DNA of 64,000 nucleotides, taken from contig CAZZIU010000006.1 in the NCBI GenBank assembly GCA_964654545.1, positions 62,001-126,000 on the forward strand, given 5' to 3'. Made by a program: the position numbers and the translations under genes. Positions 45,796-54,531 of this stretch are shown one piece after another. The first letter of the stretch is position 1, and each line of letters begins with the position of its first letter. The notes beneath the pieces are model-generated. The model was not told the DNA's origin. It made no database searches and was given only the letters and a program-made list of their open reading frames with translations. This stretch comes from JABMOV01 sp964654545. Lineage in GTDB: Bacteria > Fidelibacterota > Marinisomatia > Marinisomatales > JABMOV01.

Positions 45796-46234
45796 GGCAG
45801 AAAACATAGTTGACGCCACAAGTGAATTGATTCCGGATTGGGCGTATCTTCGCCATGAATTATGGCCCATGCATACCTACCAGGAATTGCGCGATGAATT
45901 AAGTGATTTTCTCCATGACCCGCTACAAAAGGCTTGGCTGTATTTGGCAAATGGTACGCCAATCGGGTTCATCGAAATGTCAATAAAGCAGAATGCGATT
46001 GGCTGCACAACTGATCGGGCTGGCTATGTGGAGGCCTGGTACATAAAACCTGAATTCCAGCGTAAGGGCATTGGAAGTGCATTGTTGGAGATAGGAGAAT
46101 CATGGGCAAAATCTTTAGGCTGTACCGAGATGGCATCTGATACAACAGAAGATTATCCTGTTAGTGTCGCAGCGCATTTAAAGGCAGGCTTTGTTGTCGT
46201 GCGCAGAGCCACCCATTTTTACAAAAAAATCTGA
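45788..46234 (+). CDS. GNAT acetyltransferase, aminoglycoside 6'-N-acetyltransferase-like
   Basis: 148 residues from a GTG that overlaps the xdhD stop by eight bases. GNAT fold with acetyl-CoA loop QRKGIGSALL; the sequence LRHELWP near residue 20, GYVEAWYIKPEFQRKGIG, GCTEMASDTTEDYPVSVAAH and a final HFYKKI match the AAC(6')-I group more than generic GNATs. As last gene of the purine operon it could acylate an amine intermediate or product such as a diamino acid; equally it may be a housekeeping or resistance-type acetyltransferase. Resistance function should not be assumed from this similarity. Confidence 0.75.
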   Translation: MSKAENIVDATSELIPDWAYLRHELWPMHTYQELRDELSDFLHDPLQKAWLYLANGTPIGFIEMSIKQNAIGCTTDRAGYVEAWYIKPEFQRKGIGSALLEIGESWAKSLGCTEMASDTTEDYPVSVAAHLKAGFVVVRRATHFYKKI

Positions 46235-46244
46235 AGACTGTTTG

Positions 46245-47387
46245 ATGCCAAATCTCCAATTAGACATTGTTGGAATCATCATACTTCTGGGTATTATTCA
46301 AGGGATTGTACTCGGAATTGGACTACTAACAAAATCGCAGAATAACAAAAATGCCAACCGCGTGTTGGGGTTTTTAATGATAAGTTTTTCCATTAGTATT
46401 ATGCATACGGTTTTGTACAAAATGGGTATCTACAATTATTACCCCCATCTTATTGGAATCGGATACCCAATAATATTTTTATTTGGACCACTTTTCTACA
46501 TTTACTTAACGGTTCTTTTGAAAAAATCATCAGGCAGACTAATTGATATTTGGCCACATTTTGTGCCGTTTATATTGTGTTTTATTTATCTGCTTCCATT
46601 CTATTTCAGTGAAGGTTCCGTAAAGCTGATGCAAATAGAACGGGAGATGACGACTACTGTGGAATACGATGATATAATTATCATGGTAAGTCAGATAATT
46701 CAGATGTTTATCTATATCACCATCAGCTCACGCTTACTATTGGAACACGATAAGGAATTAAGAAAAACACATTCCAATATCAAACAATTAAACTTGCAGT
46801 GGCTCAGGAAATGGATTTGGGGACTTACCATAATTTTTGGTACCATGGGAGTTTTGCTGGTGATTGTTGTATTTGGTTTTAAAGTCAAAGAAGTCATAAC
46901 CATTGCACCTAATTTGATGGCAATCATGGCGGCGATTGGCATTTACAGCATTGGTTATGCGGGGTGGAGACAACCGGAACAAATACAATCAATACTTAGA
47001 GATTCTACCAAATATTCAAAAACGGGCATGACCCAAAATATTATAGATCAATATGCCAAAAAATTGCAGGAATTGTTGGAAGTCGAAAAACCATATCTTA
47101 ATAGTGATCTAACGCTTGGTATGCTGGCAGAAAATCTATCCATACCGGCCCATCAACTGTCTCAGGTAATTAATCGCTCTTATAATAACAATTTCTATGA
47201 TTTAATTAATAAGTATAGAATCGAAGAGGCAAAGCAACAATTAATTGATCAGGAGAAACTGCATTATTCCATTCTAGCTATTGCTTTAGATGCCGGGTTT
47301 AATTCGAAATCGGTGTTTAACGCTGCCTTTAAAAAGTATACTGGTACCACGCCCTCTGAATTCAGGATTAATAACAGGAAACAATAG
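46245..47387 (+). CDS. Membrane-bound AraC-family transcriptional regulator
   Basis: 380 residues from the ATG at 46245; an open frame extends upstream into the GNAT gene but that part has no signal. About seven hydrophobic segments cover residues 1-245, followed by a linker and a C-terminal AraC/XylS helix-turn-helix pair: LTLGMLAENLSIPAHQLSQVIN (first HTH) and YSILAIALDAGFNSKSVFNA with FKKYTGTTPSEFR (second HTH and signature). Such 7TM-AraC proteins are common in Bacteroidota and relatives. It begins 10 bases after the GNAT stop, so it may be co-transcribed with, and regulate, the purine operon or the hydrolase gene downstream. Confidence 0.83.
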   Translation: MPNLQLDIVGIIILLGIIQGIVLGIGLLTKSQNNKNANRVLGFLMISFSISIMHTVLYKMGIYNYYPHLIGIGYPIIFLFGPLFYIYLTVLLKKSSGRLIDIWPHFVPFILCFIYLLPFYFSEGSVKLMQIEREMTTTVEYDDIIIMVSQIIQMFIYITISSRLLLEHDKELRKTHSNIKQLNLQWLRKWIWGLTIIFGTMGVLLVIVVFGFKVKEVITIAPNLMAIMAAIGIYSIGYAGWRQPEQIQSILRDSTKYSKTGMTQNIIDQYAKKLQELLEVEKPYLNSDLTLGMLAENLSIPAHQLSQVINRSYNNNFYDLINKYRIEEAKQQLIDQEKLHYSILAIALDAGFNSKSVFNAAFKKYTGTTPSEFRINNRKQ

Positions 47388-47410
47388 AATTTCCATTTAC
47401 AGAACTTAAG

Positions 47411-47459
47411 CGTCTGAATAACTTCTAAATATAGATGTCCTGATTTATAAGGTCAGACG
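47411..47459. repeat. 7-bp perfect inverted repeat between the AraC and hydrolase genes
   Basis: CGTCTGA at 47411-47417 and TCAGACG at 47453-47459, 35 bases apart, in the 170-base intergenic space. No T-run follows, so a terminator is unlikely; it may be a binding site or chance. Confidence 0.3.
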
Positions 47460-47556
47460 ATTTCCATAATTAATACTCCCTAATCTCCCAGGAGCTCCCA
47501 CAATCAGATATACTGATTTTGAATACAAAGCATTGGGAGCAGAAATGGAGATAATC

Positions 47557-48549
47557 ATGAAATATATATGTAGTATTTTGCTTGGTCTTACATTGGGAAC
47601 CGGTTGTGAGCTTGCCAATCCTGATGATGTGGGAAATCTGGTTCCTCCAACCTGTGATCAGGATCCCTTGCTCCCGCAAACAGAAATTTCGGTAGCAGGT
47701 CATAGTAGAAGCATCCATATCGAGACATTTGGGGATACAAGTTTGCCGGTATTATTTGTATTGCACGGTTCAGCCTCTGATTATCGAGCCTACTTGCCAC
47801 TTCACATTCTTTCAGAAAAATATTATATGGTATTCTGGGATCAAAGGGGATGTGGCTTATCAGAAAGGATATCGCTAGGTGAAATCACATGGGATGCAGT
47901 TATAGATGAAATTGACGCGATTAAGAATATGTATTCCCCGCATCGAGCAATCACTATCATTGGTCACTCATGGGGCGGTGCTTATGCCACTCTATATACC
48001 TCAAGACGCATGGAAGCCGTTCGGCAGCTTGTCCTGCTGGAGCCTGGTCCGGCGTTGAATGTAGACGTTTTCGATAAAACCATTAATACGTTATTTACTC
48101 TGGATTTTAGTAATGAAGTAATGAATGATACCCAATGGATGAATGAATTACTTTCTGTGTCCGATCATGAGCAAATGGATTATCGCTATTTGATGAATGT
48201 CAACAGCTCTATGATGAATTATTTCGTTGATCCTGATCATCTACCAGATTGGCCGGTCTGGAGAATTGGTTCCTATGTTGAATACGGCCGTCAATATAGA
48301 ATTATGAATGATAAAGATTTTGATTTCGCTTGTGGAATGGATCAGTTCAGTAATGAAGTCCTTATCGTCGGATCAGATCATAGCGTACTGGGATATACAT
48401 TCCAGAAAAAATATCATCAACCATTATTTGGGAACGCGAAAACGGTGTGTATTACGCAATCGGGACATAGAATGATTACTGAACAATTTGACCAATTATA
48501 TACAACATTAACTGATTATCTCATTGAATACAGTTCAGGAGACAATTGA
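47557..48549 (+). CDS. Alpha/beta-hydrolase lipoprotein (proline-iminopeptidase-like)
   Basis: 330 residues from the ATG at 47557, which has GGAG six bases upstream and begins a proper lipoprotein signal (MKYICSILLGLTLGTGC). Upstream in-frame ATGs at 47533 and 47545 would spoil it. Alpha/beta hydrolase motifs: VLHGSASDYRAY (oxyanion region), FWDQRGCGLS as in proline iminopeptidases, GHSWGGAYA with the nucleophile Ser, VGSDHS with a candidate acid Asp, and QSGHRM with the catalytic His. Periplasmic or membrane-anchored esterase/peptidase of unknown substrate. Abuts the next gene (one base apart). Confidence 0.8.
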   Translation: MKYICSILLGLTLGTGCELANPDDVGNLVPPTCDQDPLLPQTEISVAGHSRSIHIETFGDTSLPVLFVLHGSASDYRAYLPLHILSEKYYMVFWDQRGCGLSERISLGEITWDAVIDEIDAIKNMYSPHRAITIIGHSWGGAYATLYTSRRMEAVRQLVLLEPGPALNVDVFDKTINTLFTLDFSNEVMNDTQWMNELLSVSDHEQMDYRYLMNVNSSMMNYFVDPDHLPDWPVWRIGSYVEYGRQYRIMNDKDFDFACGMDQFSNEVLIVGSDHSVLGYTFQKKYHQPLFGNAKTVCITQSGHRMITEQFDQLYTTLTDYLIEYSSGDN

Positions 48550-48550
48550 A

Positions 48551-49270
48551 ATGAAAAAACAGATCTCTAATTTATTGGTTCTCATAGTATTTTCGACGAT
48601 TTACAGTCAATCCAAGCTAGAGAATGGAGCAACAATGTCCATTGGATTGGGTATGACACCAGCTCCTATAATTGAATTGAAATACTCCCATTCAGTCTAT
48701 GCAAATGTGCTAAATCAGAATGCTTCTTACAGTGTGTCTATCATCCTGCCGGTATTTCTTTTAGAGAATTTGGATACCTATCAGGTTAAGGTGGGTGGTG
48801 AGACCACGGTTTTTTCAAAAGGCAATTTCTCTGTTAATGGCAATTTGACAATGGGCTACAACCGAACAAAAAACAGCAATGGAGTATTCACAGGACTCGG
48901 GAATGAAATTGGATTGCGACCCTTGTATAGCGTGAAGCATTGGTCGTTCGGTCCTATTTTTGAATGGCGATCCACCTATGCTACCCATATTCGCCATAGC
49001 GAGTTGGTTAAAGACACATTTAAGGAAAGGTACCAACCCAACAATGCAACATCGTTAGTCGTGAATGGTCCAGAAGATGGATGGTATCATACAAAATCCA
49101 GTCATCTGTCTTTTGGCCTATCACTATCGTATTCATCAACTAATAAACAAATGTATTGCATTGAAGGTGGGTATGAGATTGTTCCCAATCCATATAACCT
49201 TAGATTGTTTGGCGATATAGGACTGATACCGTACATCATCCGACTAAAGCTAAATCACAAGATTTATTAA
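48551..49270 (+). CDS. Small exported protein, probably outer-membrane beta-barrel
   Basis: 239 residues from the ATG at 48551, supported by AGGAGA about eight bases upstream; an earlier in-frame start would lie inside the hydrolase gene. Signal peptide about 1-19 (MKKQISNLLVLIVFSTIYS). The rest is alternating aromatic/hydrophobic strands (SYSVSIILPVFLLEN, FSVNGNLTMGYNRT, HLSFGLSLSYSS, LFGDIGLIPYIIRLKL), as in eight- to ten-stranded barrels. No named family recognised. Probably co-transcribed with the hydrolase lipoprotein. Confidence 0.6.
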   Translation: MKKQISNLLVLIVFSTIYSQSKLENGATMSIGLGMTPAPIIELKYSHSVYANVLNQNASYSVSIILPVFLLENLDTYQVKVGGETTVFSKGNFSVNGNLTMGYNRTKNSNGVFTGLGNEIGLRPLYSVKHWSFGPIFEWRSTYATHIRHSELVKDTFKERYQPNNATSLVVNGPEDGWYHTKSSHLSFGLSLSYSSTNKQMYCIEGGYEIVPNPYNLRLFGDIGLIPYIIRLKLNHKIY

Positions 49271-49376
49271 TAAAATGAGATTGATTTCACAAAATGCCAG
49301 GCACATCGCTCTTTTCAATCATAGCCTGTTGTGAATATCATAAATTAGATTCCAACGATGACAATCAATTATTCTA

Positions 49377-49417
49377 TTGCACAATAGTTCGCATACAAAT
49401 AATTTATATACGAACTA
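49377..49417 (+). promoter_or_regulatory. Predicted promoter overlapped by inverted repeat (candidate MarR operator)
   Basis: TTGCAC (49377-49382), 17 bases, then TAATTT (49400-49405) form a plausible housekeeping promoter. Over it lies an inverted repeat: TAGTTCGCATA (49385-49395) and TATACGAACTA (49407-49417), 10 of 11 positions matching, 11-base centre. A dyad covering the spacer and -10 of the gene for a MarR protein, about 37 bases before its ATG, is the usual arrangement of an autoregulatory site. Confidence 0.5.
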
Positions 49418-49453
49418 ATTAGCCTTATCCGGATTCAGTAAAGGTTGGAAAGC

Positions 49454-49897
49454 ATGACCGTCATTGAGCAAAGTACTGGATTTTTACTTGTTAGAACTGC
49501 CCGCAGCATGAAGAAAATGCTGGATACCAGACTTGTGGAATATAAAATTACGTCTTCCCAGCATACAGTACTTAGTGCCCTCGCCGATACCAATGGTTTA
49601 TCCCTTACAGAAGTAGGGAACAGTGTCTATCTTGATAAACCCGCTATCACCGGTCTTGCTGATCGGCTTGAACGCGACGGATTAGTGCGAAGAGAAAGAT
49701 CCCTGTCCGATCGTCGGGTGATAAAACTCTATCTCACCGAAAAGGGCTTATCCCTACTTTCCGATATTGATCAATTGGCTCAGGATGTGGATCAGGATTT
49801 GGTTTCAGGATTGTCAACGGATGCATTGACGAAATTTCGCGAATCGCTGGATCACATTTGGCGTAATGCAACCGATGGAGTTTCTTCAAATGGGTAA
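49454..49897 (+). CDS. MarR-family transcriptional regulator of the aromatic operon
   Basis: 147 residues from ATG at 49454 (a TTG at 49445 is possible). Winged-helix features of the MarR family: ITSSQHTVLSALAD, LSLTEVGNSVYLDKPAITGLADRLERDGLVRRERSLSDRRVIKLYLTEKG-type recognition helix and wing (written in overlapping pieces), then a dimerisation helix. It is the first gene of the benzoyl-CoA operon and overlaps bcrC by eight bases. By analogy with BadR of Rhodopseudomonas palustris, a MarR protein controlling benzoyl-CoA reductase genes, it probably responds to an aromatic acid or its CoA thioester. Confidence 0.87.
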   Translation: MTVIEQSTGFLLVRTARSMKKMLDTRLVEYKITSSQHTVLSALADTNGLSLTEVGNSVYLDKPAITGLADRLERDGLVRRERSLSDRRVIKLYLTEKGLSLLSDIDQLAQDVDQDLVSGLSTDALTKFRESLDHIWRNATDGVSSNG

Positions 49898-51056
49898 CGA
49901 TATAAGGTCGTCCTTGGAGTATGCCCAACGTCTGTTTGAGGATATATCCTTTTCTTACGTAGAAAACTGGAAAGCACAGGATTCTACCAGGAAGGTGATT
50001 GGATTTCTTCCCATTTATATTCCCCGTGAACTGGTCCATGCGGCAAATATGTTACCGGTAGGTATTTTTGGAGCTGGAGACCGCATCGCAGTTGTTCATG
50101 GTGATGCCTATTTTCAATCCTATATTTGTCATCTCCCACGTACGGTGGTAGAGTTAGCAAAGGCGGGACACCTGGACGCATTCGATGGATTTATTTTTCC
50201 AGCCATTTGTGATGTAATAAGAAATCTTTCGGGGGTGTTTACATTAGAATACCCACAAAAATTTATCCGTTACCTTGATTTCCCACAAAATTTTGACGAC
50301 AACATTGGTGGAAAATTTTATCGACAGGAATTGGAGCGACTGGTTACCGATTTGAGTAAACTAAACGGGGTTAAGCCTGATACCGGCCAACTTAACCAGT
50401 CGATAAAATTGTACAACGAACAACGTAAATTGTTAAAGAATTTCGCTGATTTTCGCAGCGAATATCCTCATAAAATTTCTGCGGCAGATTATTATTTGAT
50501 TCAGAGAGCAAGTCATATTTTATCGGTAGATAAATACAATGCTTATTTGGGGAAAATACTTAGCCAACTCGATAAACTGGATGTTGAACCGGAAGATAAA
50601 ATCAGGGTGGTTATTTCAGGTTCATTTTGTGAACAACCCCCGTTGGGATTGATCAAAACGATTGAAAATGCCGGTTGTTACGTGGTAGAAGATGATATGC
50701 AGTTGAATACAAAATGGCTATCGAAACAGGTGGTATCCGATGGGGATGATCCACTGGGCGCACTGGTTGAGGCTTATTTAAACCATAGCGTTTTTTCGTC
50801 AACAGTATACGAGGATAAAAAACCGAAAGGTGAAATGTTGGTAGATCAGGTTCATCGACGAAATGCAGATGGAGTCGTATTTTGCGCACCCAGTTTCTGT
50901 GATCCGGCTTTATTGGATCGTCCGCAACTCGAAAAGGCGATGGACAACCATCATATCCGACATTTTAGTTTCCAATACCATGAAAATCTGGGACAATATC
51001 ACGTTATTAAAGAACAAGCTGGCACCTTTGCCGACACCATAAAATTGTGGGATTAA
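49890..51056 (+). CDS. bcrC: Benzoyl-CoA reductase subunit C (class I)
   Basis: 388 residues from ATG 49890, preceded by GGAG at eight bases; two ATGs further up (49866, 49875) lack a site. Length fits BcrC/BzdN (about 380). Family features of the HgdB/BcrB/BcrC superfamily: GFLPIYIPRELVHAANMLPVG, CHLPRTVVELA, FIFPAICDVIRNLSG, VISGSFCEQPPLG, VVFCAPSFCDPALLD. Cys residues in the ICH, ICD and FC positions are candidate 4Fe-4S ligands. With BcrB it forms the module that binds benzoyl-CoA and carries the ring-reducing electrons. Order bcrC-bcrB-bcrA-bcrD is the same as in Thauera aromatica. Confidence 0.87.
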   Translation: MGNDIRSSLEYAQRLFEDISFSYVENWKAQDSTRKVIGFLPIYIPRELVHAANMLPVGIFGAGDRIAVVHGDAYFQSYICHLPRTVVELAKAGHLDAFDGFIFPAICDVIRNLSGVFTLEYPQKFIRYLDFPQNFDDNIGGKFYRQELERLVTDLSKLNGVKPDTGQLNQSIKLYNEQRKLLKNFADFRSEYPHKISAADYYLIQRASHILSVDKYNAYLGKILSQLDKLDVEPEDKIRVVISGSFCEQPPLGLIKTIENAGCYVVEDDMQLNTKWLSKQVVSDGDDPLGALVEAYLNHSVFSSTVYEDKKPKGEMLVDQVHRRNADGVVFCAPSFCDPALLDRPQLEKAMDNHHIRHFSFQYHENLGQYHVIKEQAGTFADTIKLWD

Positions 51057-51057
51057 T

Positions 51058-52335
51058 ATGACCGTTCAAAAAGAAAATAGTATGGTGAAACAAAAACAGA
51101 TGCTGGCCGATCATTTTATGGAACTATCACAGGTGCGCGAAACAAAGAAAAAAGTGGTGTATACATTTGTTCCTGGTAACCTTACAGAATTGATTTATGC
51201 CTTTGATATGTTGCCGGTTTATCCTGAAATAAACGCGCTTCAGTCTGGTATGCGAAAAAAATCGGGTGAATATATACGGGAAGCAGAGGAATATGGTTTT
51301 TCGGAAGATGTGTGCTCATATGTGAAGTGTGATGTGGGTATGATGCTACAGGGGAATATTGGTCCCACCGGGCAGCAATTACCTCCACCGGATATCCTGC
51401 TGTTAAGTTATACAGGCTGTTTTGTATTTATGAAATGGTTTGAAAATCTGAAGTATTTGTATCCTGAAGCAGAGATTGCAATGCTTCATATTCCCTACCA
51501 GGAAGCCGGCAAGATCGAACCGAGTGCTATCCAGTATATTAAAGACCAGCTGGAAAATGAGGTGATACCCGTTTTCGAGCGTGTGAGTGGGAAAAAATTG
51601 GATCACAACTCCCTGGCCTCCAAAATGCATCTCTCATCCAAGGCAGAGGATTTACTGGTGGATGTGTTTCAGTCAGCCAGCCATAAACCATCACCCATTG
51701 ATGCCTATTTTGGGGGTGTTTATTATATTGGACCAATATTCACTGCTTTTCGTGGAAGTCAGGCTTGTGTGGATTATTACCGCGAGTTGCTAAACGAAGT
51801 GGAATATCGAGTCGCTAATAATCTAGGCCCCATTACGCCAGATGGCCATGTGAAAGAGGAAAAATTCAGACTGGTTGTAGAAGGTCCGCCAAACTGGACA
51901 CATTTTCGAAATTTCTGGAAAATATTTTACGATATGGGAGCTGTTTTCGTTGCATCATCATATACAAAAGTTGGTGGATTGTATGATGAAGGATTTCGGC
52001 ACTCCCCAGTCGATCCGTTAAAAAGTCTGGCTGAATATTGCCTGGGATGTTATACCAATAGAAATCTTCCTCAGCGTGTCAATATTCTTGAAGATTGGAT
52101 AACACGCTACCACGCCGATGGATTCCTTGTTAATTCCATTAAAAGTTGTAATTCCTTTTCAGCAGGGCAGTTGGTCATTATGCGGGAATTAGAAAAAAGG
52201 CTGGAAATCCCAGTTGGATTTATTGAAACGGATCTGGTAGATCCACGCTATTATTCATTTTCAAATATTAAAAATCGTCTCGACTCATTTTTCCAGATGC
52301 TTGAACAACGGGCGACATACGGAGAACTGGTATAA
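51058..52335 (+). CDS. bcrB: Benzoyl-CoA reductase subunit B (class I)
   Basis: 425 residues (family about 430-440). HgdB/BcrB-type blocks: YTFVPGNLTELIYAFDMLPVYPE, SEDVCSYVKCDVGMM, LLSYTGCFVFMKWF, VEGPPNWTHFRNFW, and SIKSCNSFSAGQLVIMRELE followed by IETDLVDPRYYS, the closing Fe-S and substrate region. Three groups of conserved Cys (DVCSY, YTGC, KSC) are the expected cluster ligands. Directly follows bcrC (one-base gap) and overlaps bcrA by one base. Confidence 0.88.
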   Translation: MTVQKENSMVKQKQMLADHFMELSQVRETKKKVVYTFVPGNLTELIYAFDMLPVYPEINALQSGMRKKSGEYIREAEEYGFSEDVCSYVKCDVGMMLQGNIGPTGQQLPPPDILLLSYTGCFVFMKWFENLKYLYPEAEIAMLHIPYQEAGKIEPSAIQYIKDQLENEVIPVFERVSGKKLDHNSLASKMHLSSKAEDLLVDVFQSASHKPSPIDAYFGGVYYIGPIFTAFRGSQACVDYYRELLNEVEYRVANNLGPITPDGHVKEEKFRLVVEGPPNWTHFRNFWKIFYDMGAVFVASSYTKVGGLYDEGFRHSPVDPLKSLAEYCLGCYTNRNLPQRVNILEDWITRYHADGFLVNSIKSCNSFSAGQLVIMRELEKRLEIPVGFIETDLVDPRYYSFSNIKNRLDSFFQMLEQRATYGELV

Positions 52336-53621
52336 TGAAGGTCTATCTAGGTATTGATTTAGGATCAACTACTTCGAAAGCAGTGATAGTAAATCAGAAT
52401 CATCACATCATTGGCCGGGGTATTACAAACACGCGTTCCAATTATGAAATTGCAGCTGATATTGCCCGGATGGAAGCTGAATTCAATTCTCGCTTGATGA
52501 TTTTATATCAAAAGCTCGAAGAAGAGACGAAAGAAGTAGATTGGAAAGAAGTCCTGGAATTGTTAGAAAACCGATTTCATTATTTACAATTTCATAAGCG
52601 CTTTAATCAGTTAACCAGAGCGATGAAAAAACAAGCGCAAAAAATTGAAGATCAGTCATTTCGCGGAAAAGTAAATAGCAAGCTGGACAAAGTGTTTCCC
52701 ATCATAGATGCAACCGTGAAAGATAAGTTTTTCGCTGGTGTAACATCTGGCACATCGGAATTCTTTCGCGATTTATTCAGTGTAACTTATTTAAAGGCGA
52801 TTGAAGATTTAGAAAAAAATTATTTTGATCGTTTGACTGCCATATACGATCGCTCGATTACGCCAGTGGAAAACCAGATAATATCGTTTGATTTTGCGGA
52901 ATTATTGGCTTCCGCCCTGGACCTGCTACCGGAAGAAATGACATCCTACAGTCAATATGTTCTTCCTCATTTGGAATCTGTGGCAAAAATTGATTTACAA
53001 CCTGAAGACTATATTGGAACAGGTTACGGCCGTCAGCTTCTACCATTCGAAGAAAAGCATATTAAATCGGAAATATTGTGCCACGCCTTTGGCGCACATG
53101 CCAATTTTCCATATACACGAACGGTACTGGATATTGGCGGACAGGATACCAAAGCGATTCAGGTAGATAGCAAAGGGTTTGTTACCAGTTTTCAAATGAA
53201 TGACAGGTGTGCAGCCGGATGTGGTCGCTATCTGGGATACATTGCTGATGAAATGAGCATGAGCGTTGGTGAACTGGGGCCCGTAGCCATGGAAGCTGAA
53301 TATGAAACCAACATTTGCAGCACGTGTACCGTTTTTGCCGGAGCAGAGTTGCGGGAACACCTGAATCTTGGTGAACGGAAAGAGAATATTTTAGCCGGTT
53401 TGCATAAAGCCATTGTCCAGCGCGCTTTTGCCCTTCTTGCACGATCGGGAGGAGTTCGATCCGAATTTACATTCACCGGTGGCGTTGCCCGTAATCCAGC
53501 CGTAGTCAAGTATGTTACTCAAATGGTAACGGATAATTACGGTGATATGAAAATAAATTGCCATGCTGATTCCATATTTATGGGAGCACTTGGGGCAGCC
53601 CTGTTTAGTGCAATGAGATGA
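52335..53621 (+). CDS. bcrA: Benzoyl-CoA reductase ATPase subunit A
   Basis: 428 residues, the long (BcrA) form of the BadF/BadG/BcrA/BcrD ASKHA ATPase family, whose central insertion (about 50-190 here, helical) is absent from BcrD. ATP-site motifs: YLGIDLGSTTSKAVIV, VLDIGGQDTKAIQ, FTGGVARNPAVV. Fe-S interface: DRCAAGCGRYLG and NICSTCTVFAGAE supply the Cys that bridge a 4Fe-4S cluster between the A and D subunits. ATP hydrolysis here drives electron transfer to the BC module. No ferredoxin gene is visible in the window. Confidence 0.9.
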   Translation: MKVYLGIDLGSTTSKAVIVNQNHHIIGRGITNTRSNYEIAADIARMEAEFNSRLMILYQKLEEETKEVDWKEVLELLENRFHYLQFHKRFNQLTRAMKKQAQKIEDQSFRGKVNSKLDKVFPIIDATVKDKFFAGVTSGTSEFFRDLFSVTYLKAIEDLEKNYFDRLTAIYDRSITPVENQIISFDFAELLASALDLLPEEMTSYSQYVLPHLESVAKIDLQPEDYIGTGYGRQLLPFEEKHIKSEILCHAFGAHANFPYTRTVLDIGGQDTKAIQVDSKGFVTSFQMNDRCAAGCGRYLGYIADEMSMSVGELGPVAMEAEYETNICSTCTVFAGAELREHLNLGERKENILAGLHKAIVQRAFALLARSGGVRSEFTFTGGVARNPAVVKYVTQMVTDNYGDMKINCHADSIFMGALGAALFSAMR

Positions 53622-53635
53622 TAAAAATTTTGTTA

Positions 53636-53674
53636 AACCATACAAATACACCCTTGTTTGTAGTAAACTTGGTT
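53636..53674 (+). repeat. Imperfect hairpin in the bcrA-bcrD gap
   Basis: In the only sizeable gap within the bcr genes (53622-53686): arms TACAAA (53641-53646) and TTTGTA (53657-53662), and outer arms AACCA (53636-53640) and TGGTT (53670-53674) separated by a seven-base bulge. No T-run, so probably not a terminator; could affect mRNA processing or be chance. Confidence 0.3.
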
Positions 53675-53686
53675 CCGCTTTAAATC

Positions 53687-54529
53687 ATGAATACACCTCA
53701 CAATAGTGATGCTTTTACACTTGGTATAGATGTGGGTAGCAGCTATATCAAAATTGCATTGGTAAATTACAATTCCAGTCCTTCCGTCTTAGAAATAGTG
53801 AATGAAAAGATCCGAAAACGCAATCCATCGGCGTTGATTGAAAAGGCGATGGAAGCTTTGTTTGAAAAATATAATTTGCAGTACGACGACCTTCTTTATG
53901 TGGCATCCACTGGGGAAGGTGAACTGGTACAACGAAAACGGGGACATTTTTATAGCATGACGACCCATGCAAGAGGTACACACCACTACCACCCGGAAGC
54001 TCGCACCGTTGTGGATATGGGAGCTCTGTTTTGCCGTGTAATGTCCATGGAAGATTCAGGCCGTGTAAAAAATTACGCCATGACCGGCCAATGCGCATCT
54101 GGATCTGGGCAATTTTTAGAAAATATAACACGCTATTTAGGTGTAACCATTGATGAGGTGGGACCCCTATCACTCACGTCAAAAGATCCGGTACGTTCCA
54201 GCGGAATCTGTGCCGTTCTGGCTGAAACAGATGTGATAAATATGGTCTCCCAGGGATTGGAAACACAGGACATTATCAAAGGCATACACCAGTCCATAGC
54301 TCGGCGAATCGTGAAATTGTTAAGCAAGGTAAAAGCAGAATCTCCAGTTGCGCTTACGGGAGGAATGGCTCAGGATGTTGGACTGGTGCAGACGATTCAG
54401 GAGTTGAATAACGAAAAAAACCTGAACCTGGAAATTTTTGCGGCAAAAAATTGCTTTGCTGCCGGAGCCCTGGGAGCGGCACTCTGGGGAGGTTTCCGTC
54501 ACTACAAATTGCTGGAGATACACGCCTGA
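53687..54529 (+). CDS. bcrD: Benzoyl-CoA reductase ATPase subunit D
   Basis: 280 residues, matching BcrD/BzdQ (about 280). ASKHA ATPase with FTLGIDVGSSYIKIALVN (phosphate 1), TVVDMGALFCRVM, GQCASGSGQFLENITRYLG (Fe-S loop), GICAVLAETDVINMVSQG (second Fe-S Cys) and VALTGGMAQDVGLV (adenosine loop). Pairs with BcrA into the ATP-hydrolysing electron activase of class I benzoyl-CoA reductase. Separated from bcrA by 65 bases, the longest gap in the reductase genes. Confidence 0.89.
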   Translation: MNTPHNSDAFTLGIDVGSSYIKIALVNYNSSPSVLEIVNEKIRKRNPSALIEKAMEALFEKYNLQYDDLLYVASTGEGELVQRKRGHFYSMTTHARGTHHYHPEARTVVDMGALFCRVMSMEDSGRVKNYAMTGQCASGSGQFLENITRYLGVTIDEVGPLSLTSKDPVRSSGICAVLAETDVINMVSQGLETQDIIKGIHQSIARRIVKLLSKVKAESPVALTGGMAQDVGLVQTIQELNNEKNLNLEIFAAKNCFAAGALGAALWGGFRHYKLLEIHA

Positions 54530-54531
54530 AG

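Noticed and set aside
47388..47556. Rho-independent terminator after the AraC gene
   Set aside because: The inverted repeat has a 35-base loop and no T-run downstream.
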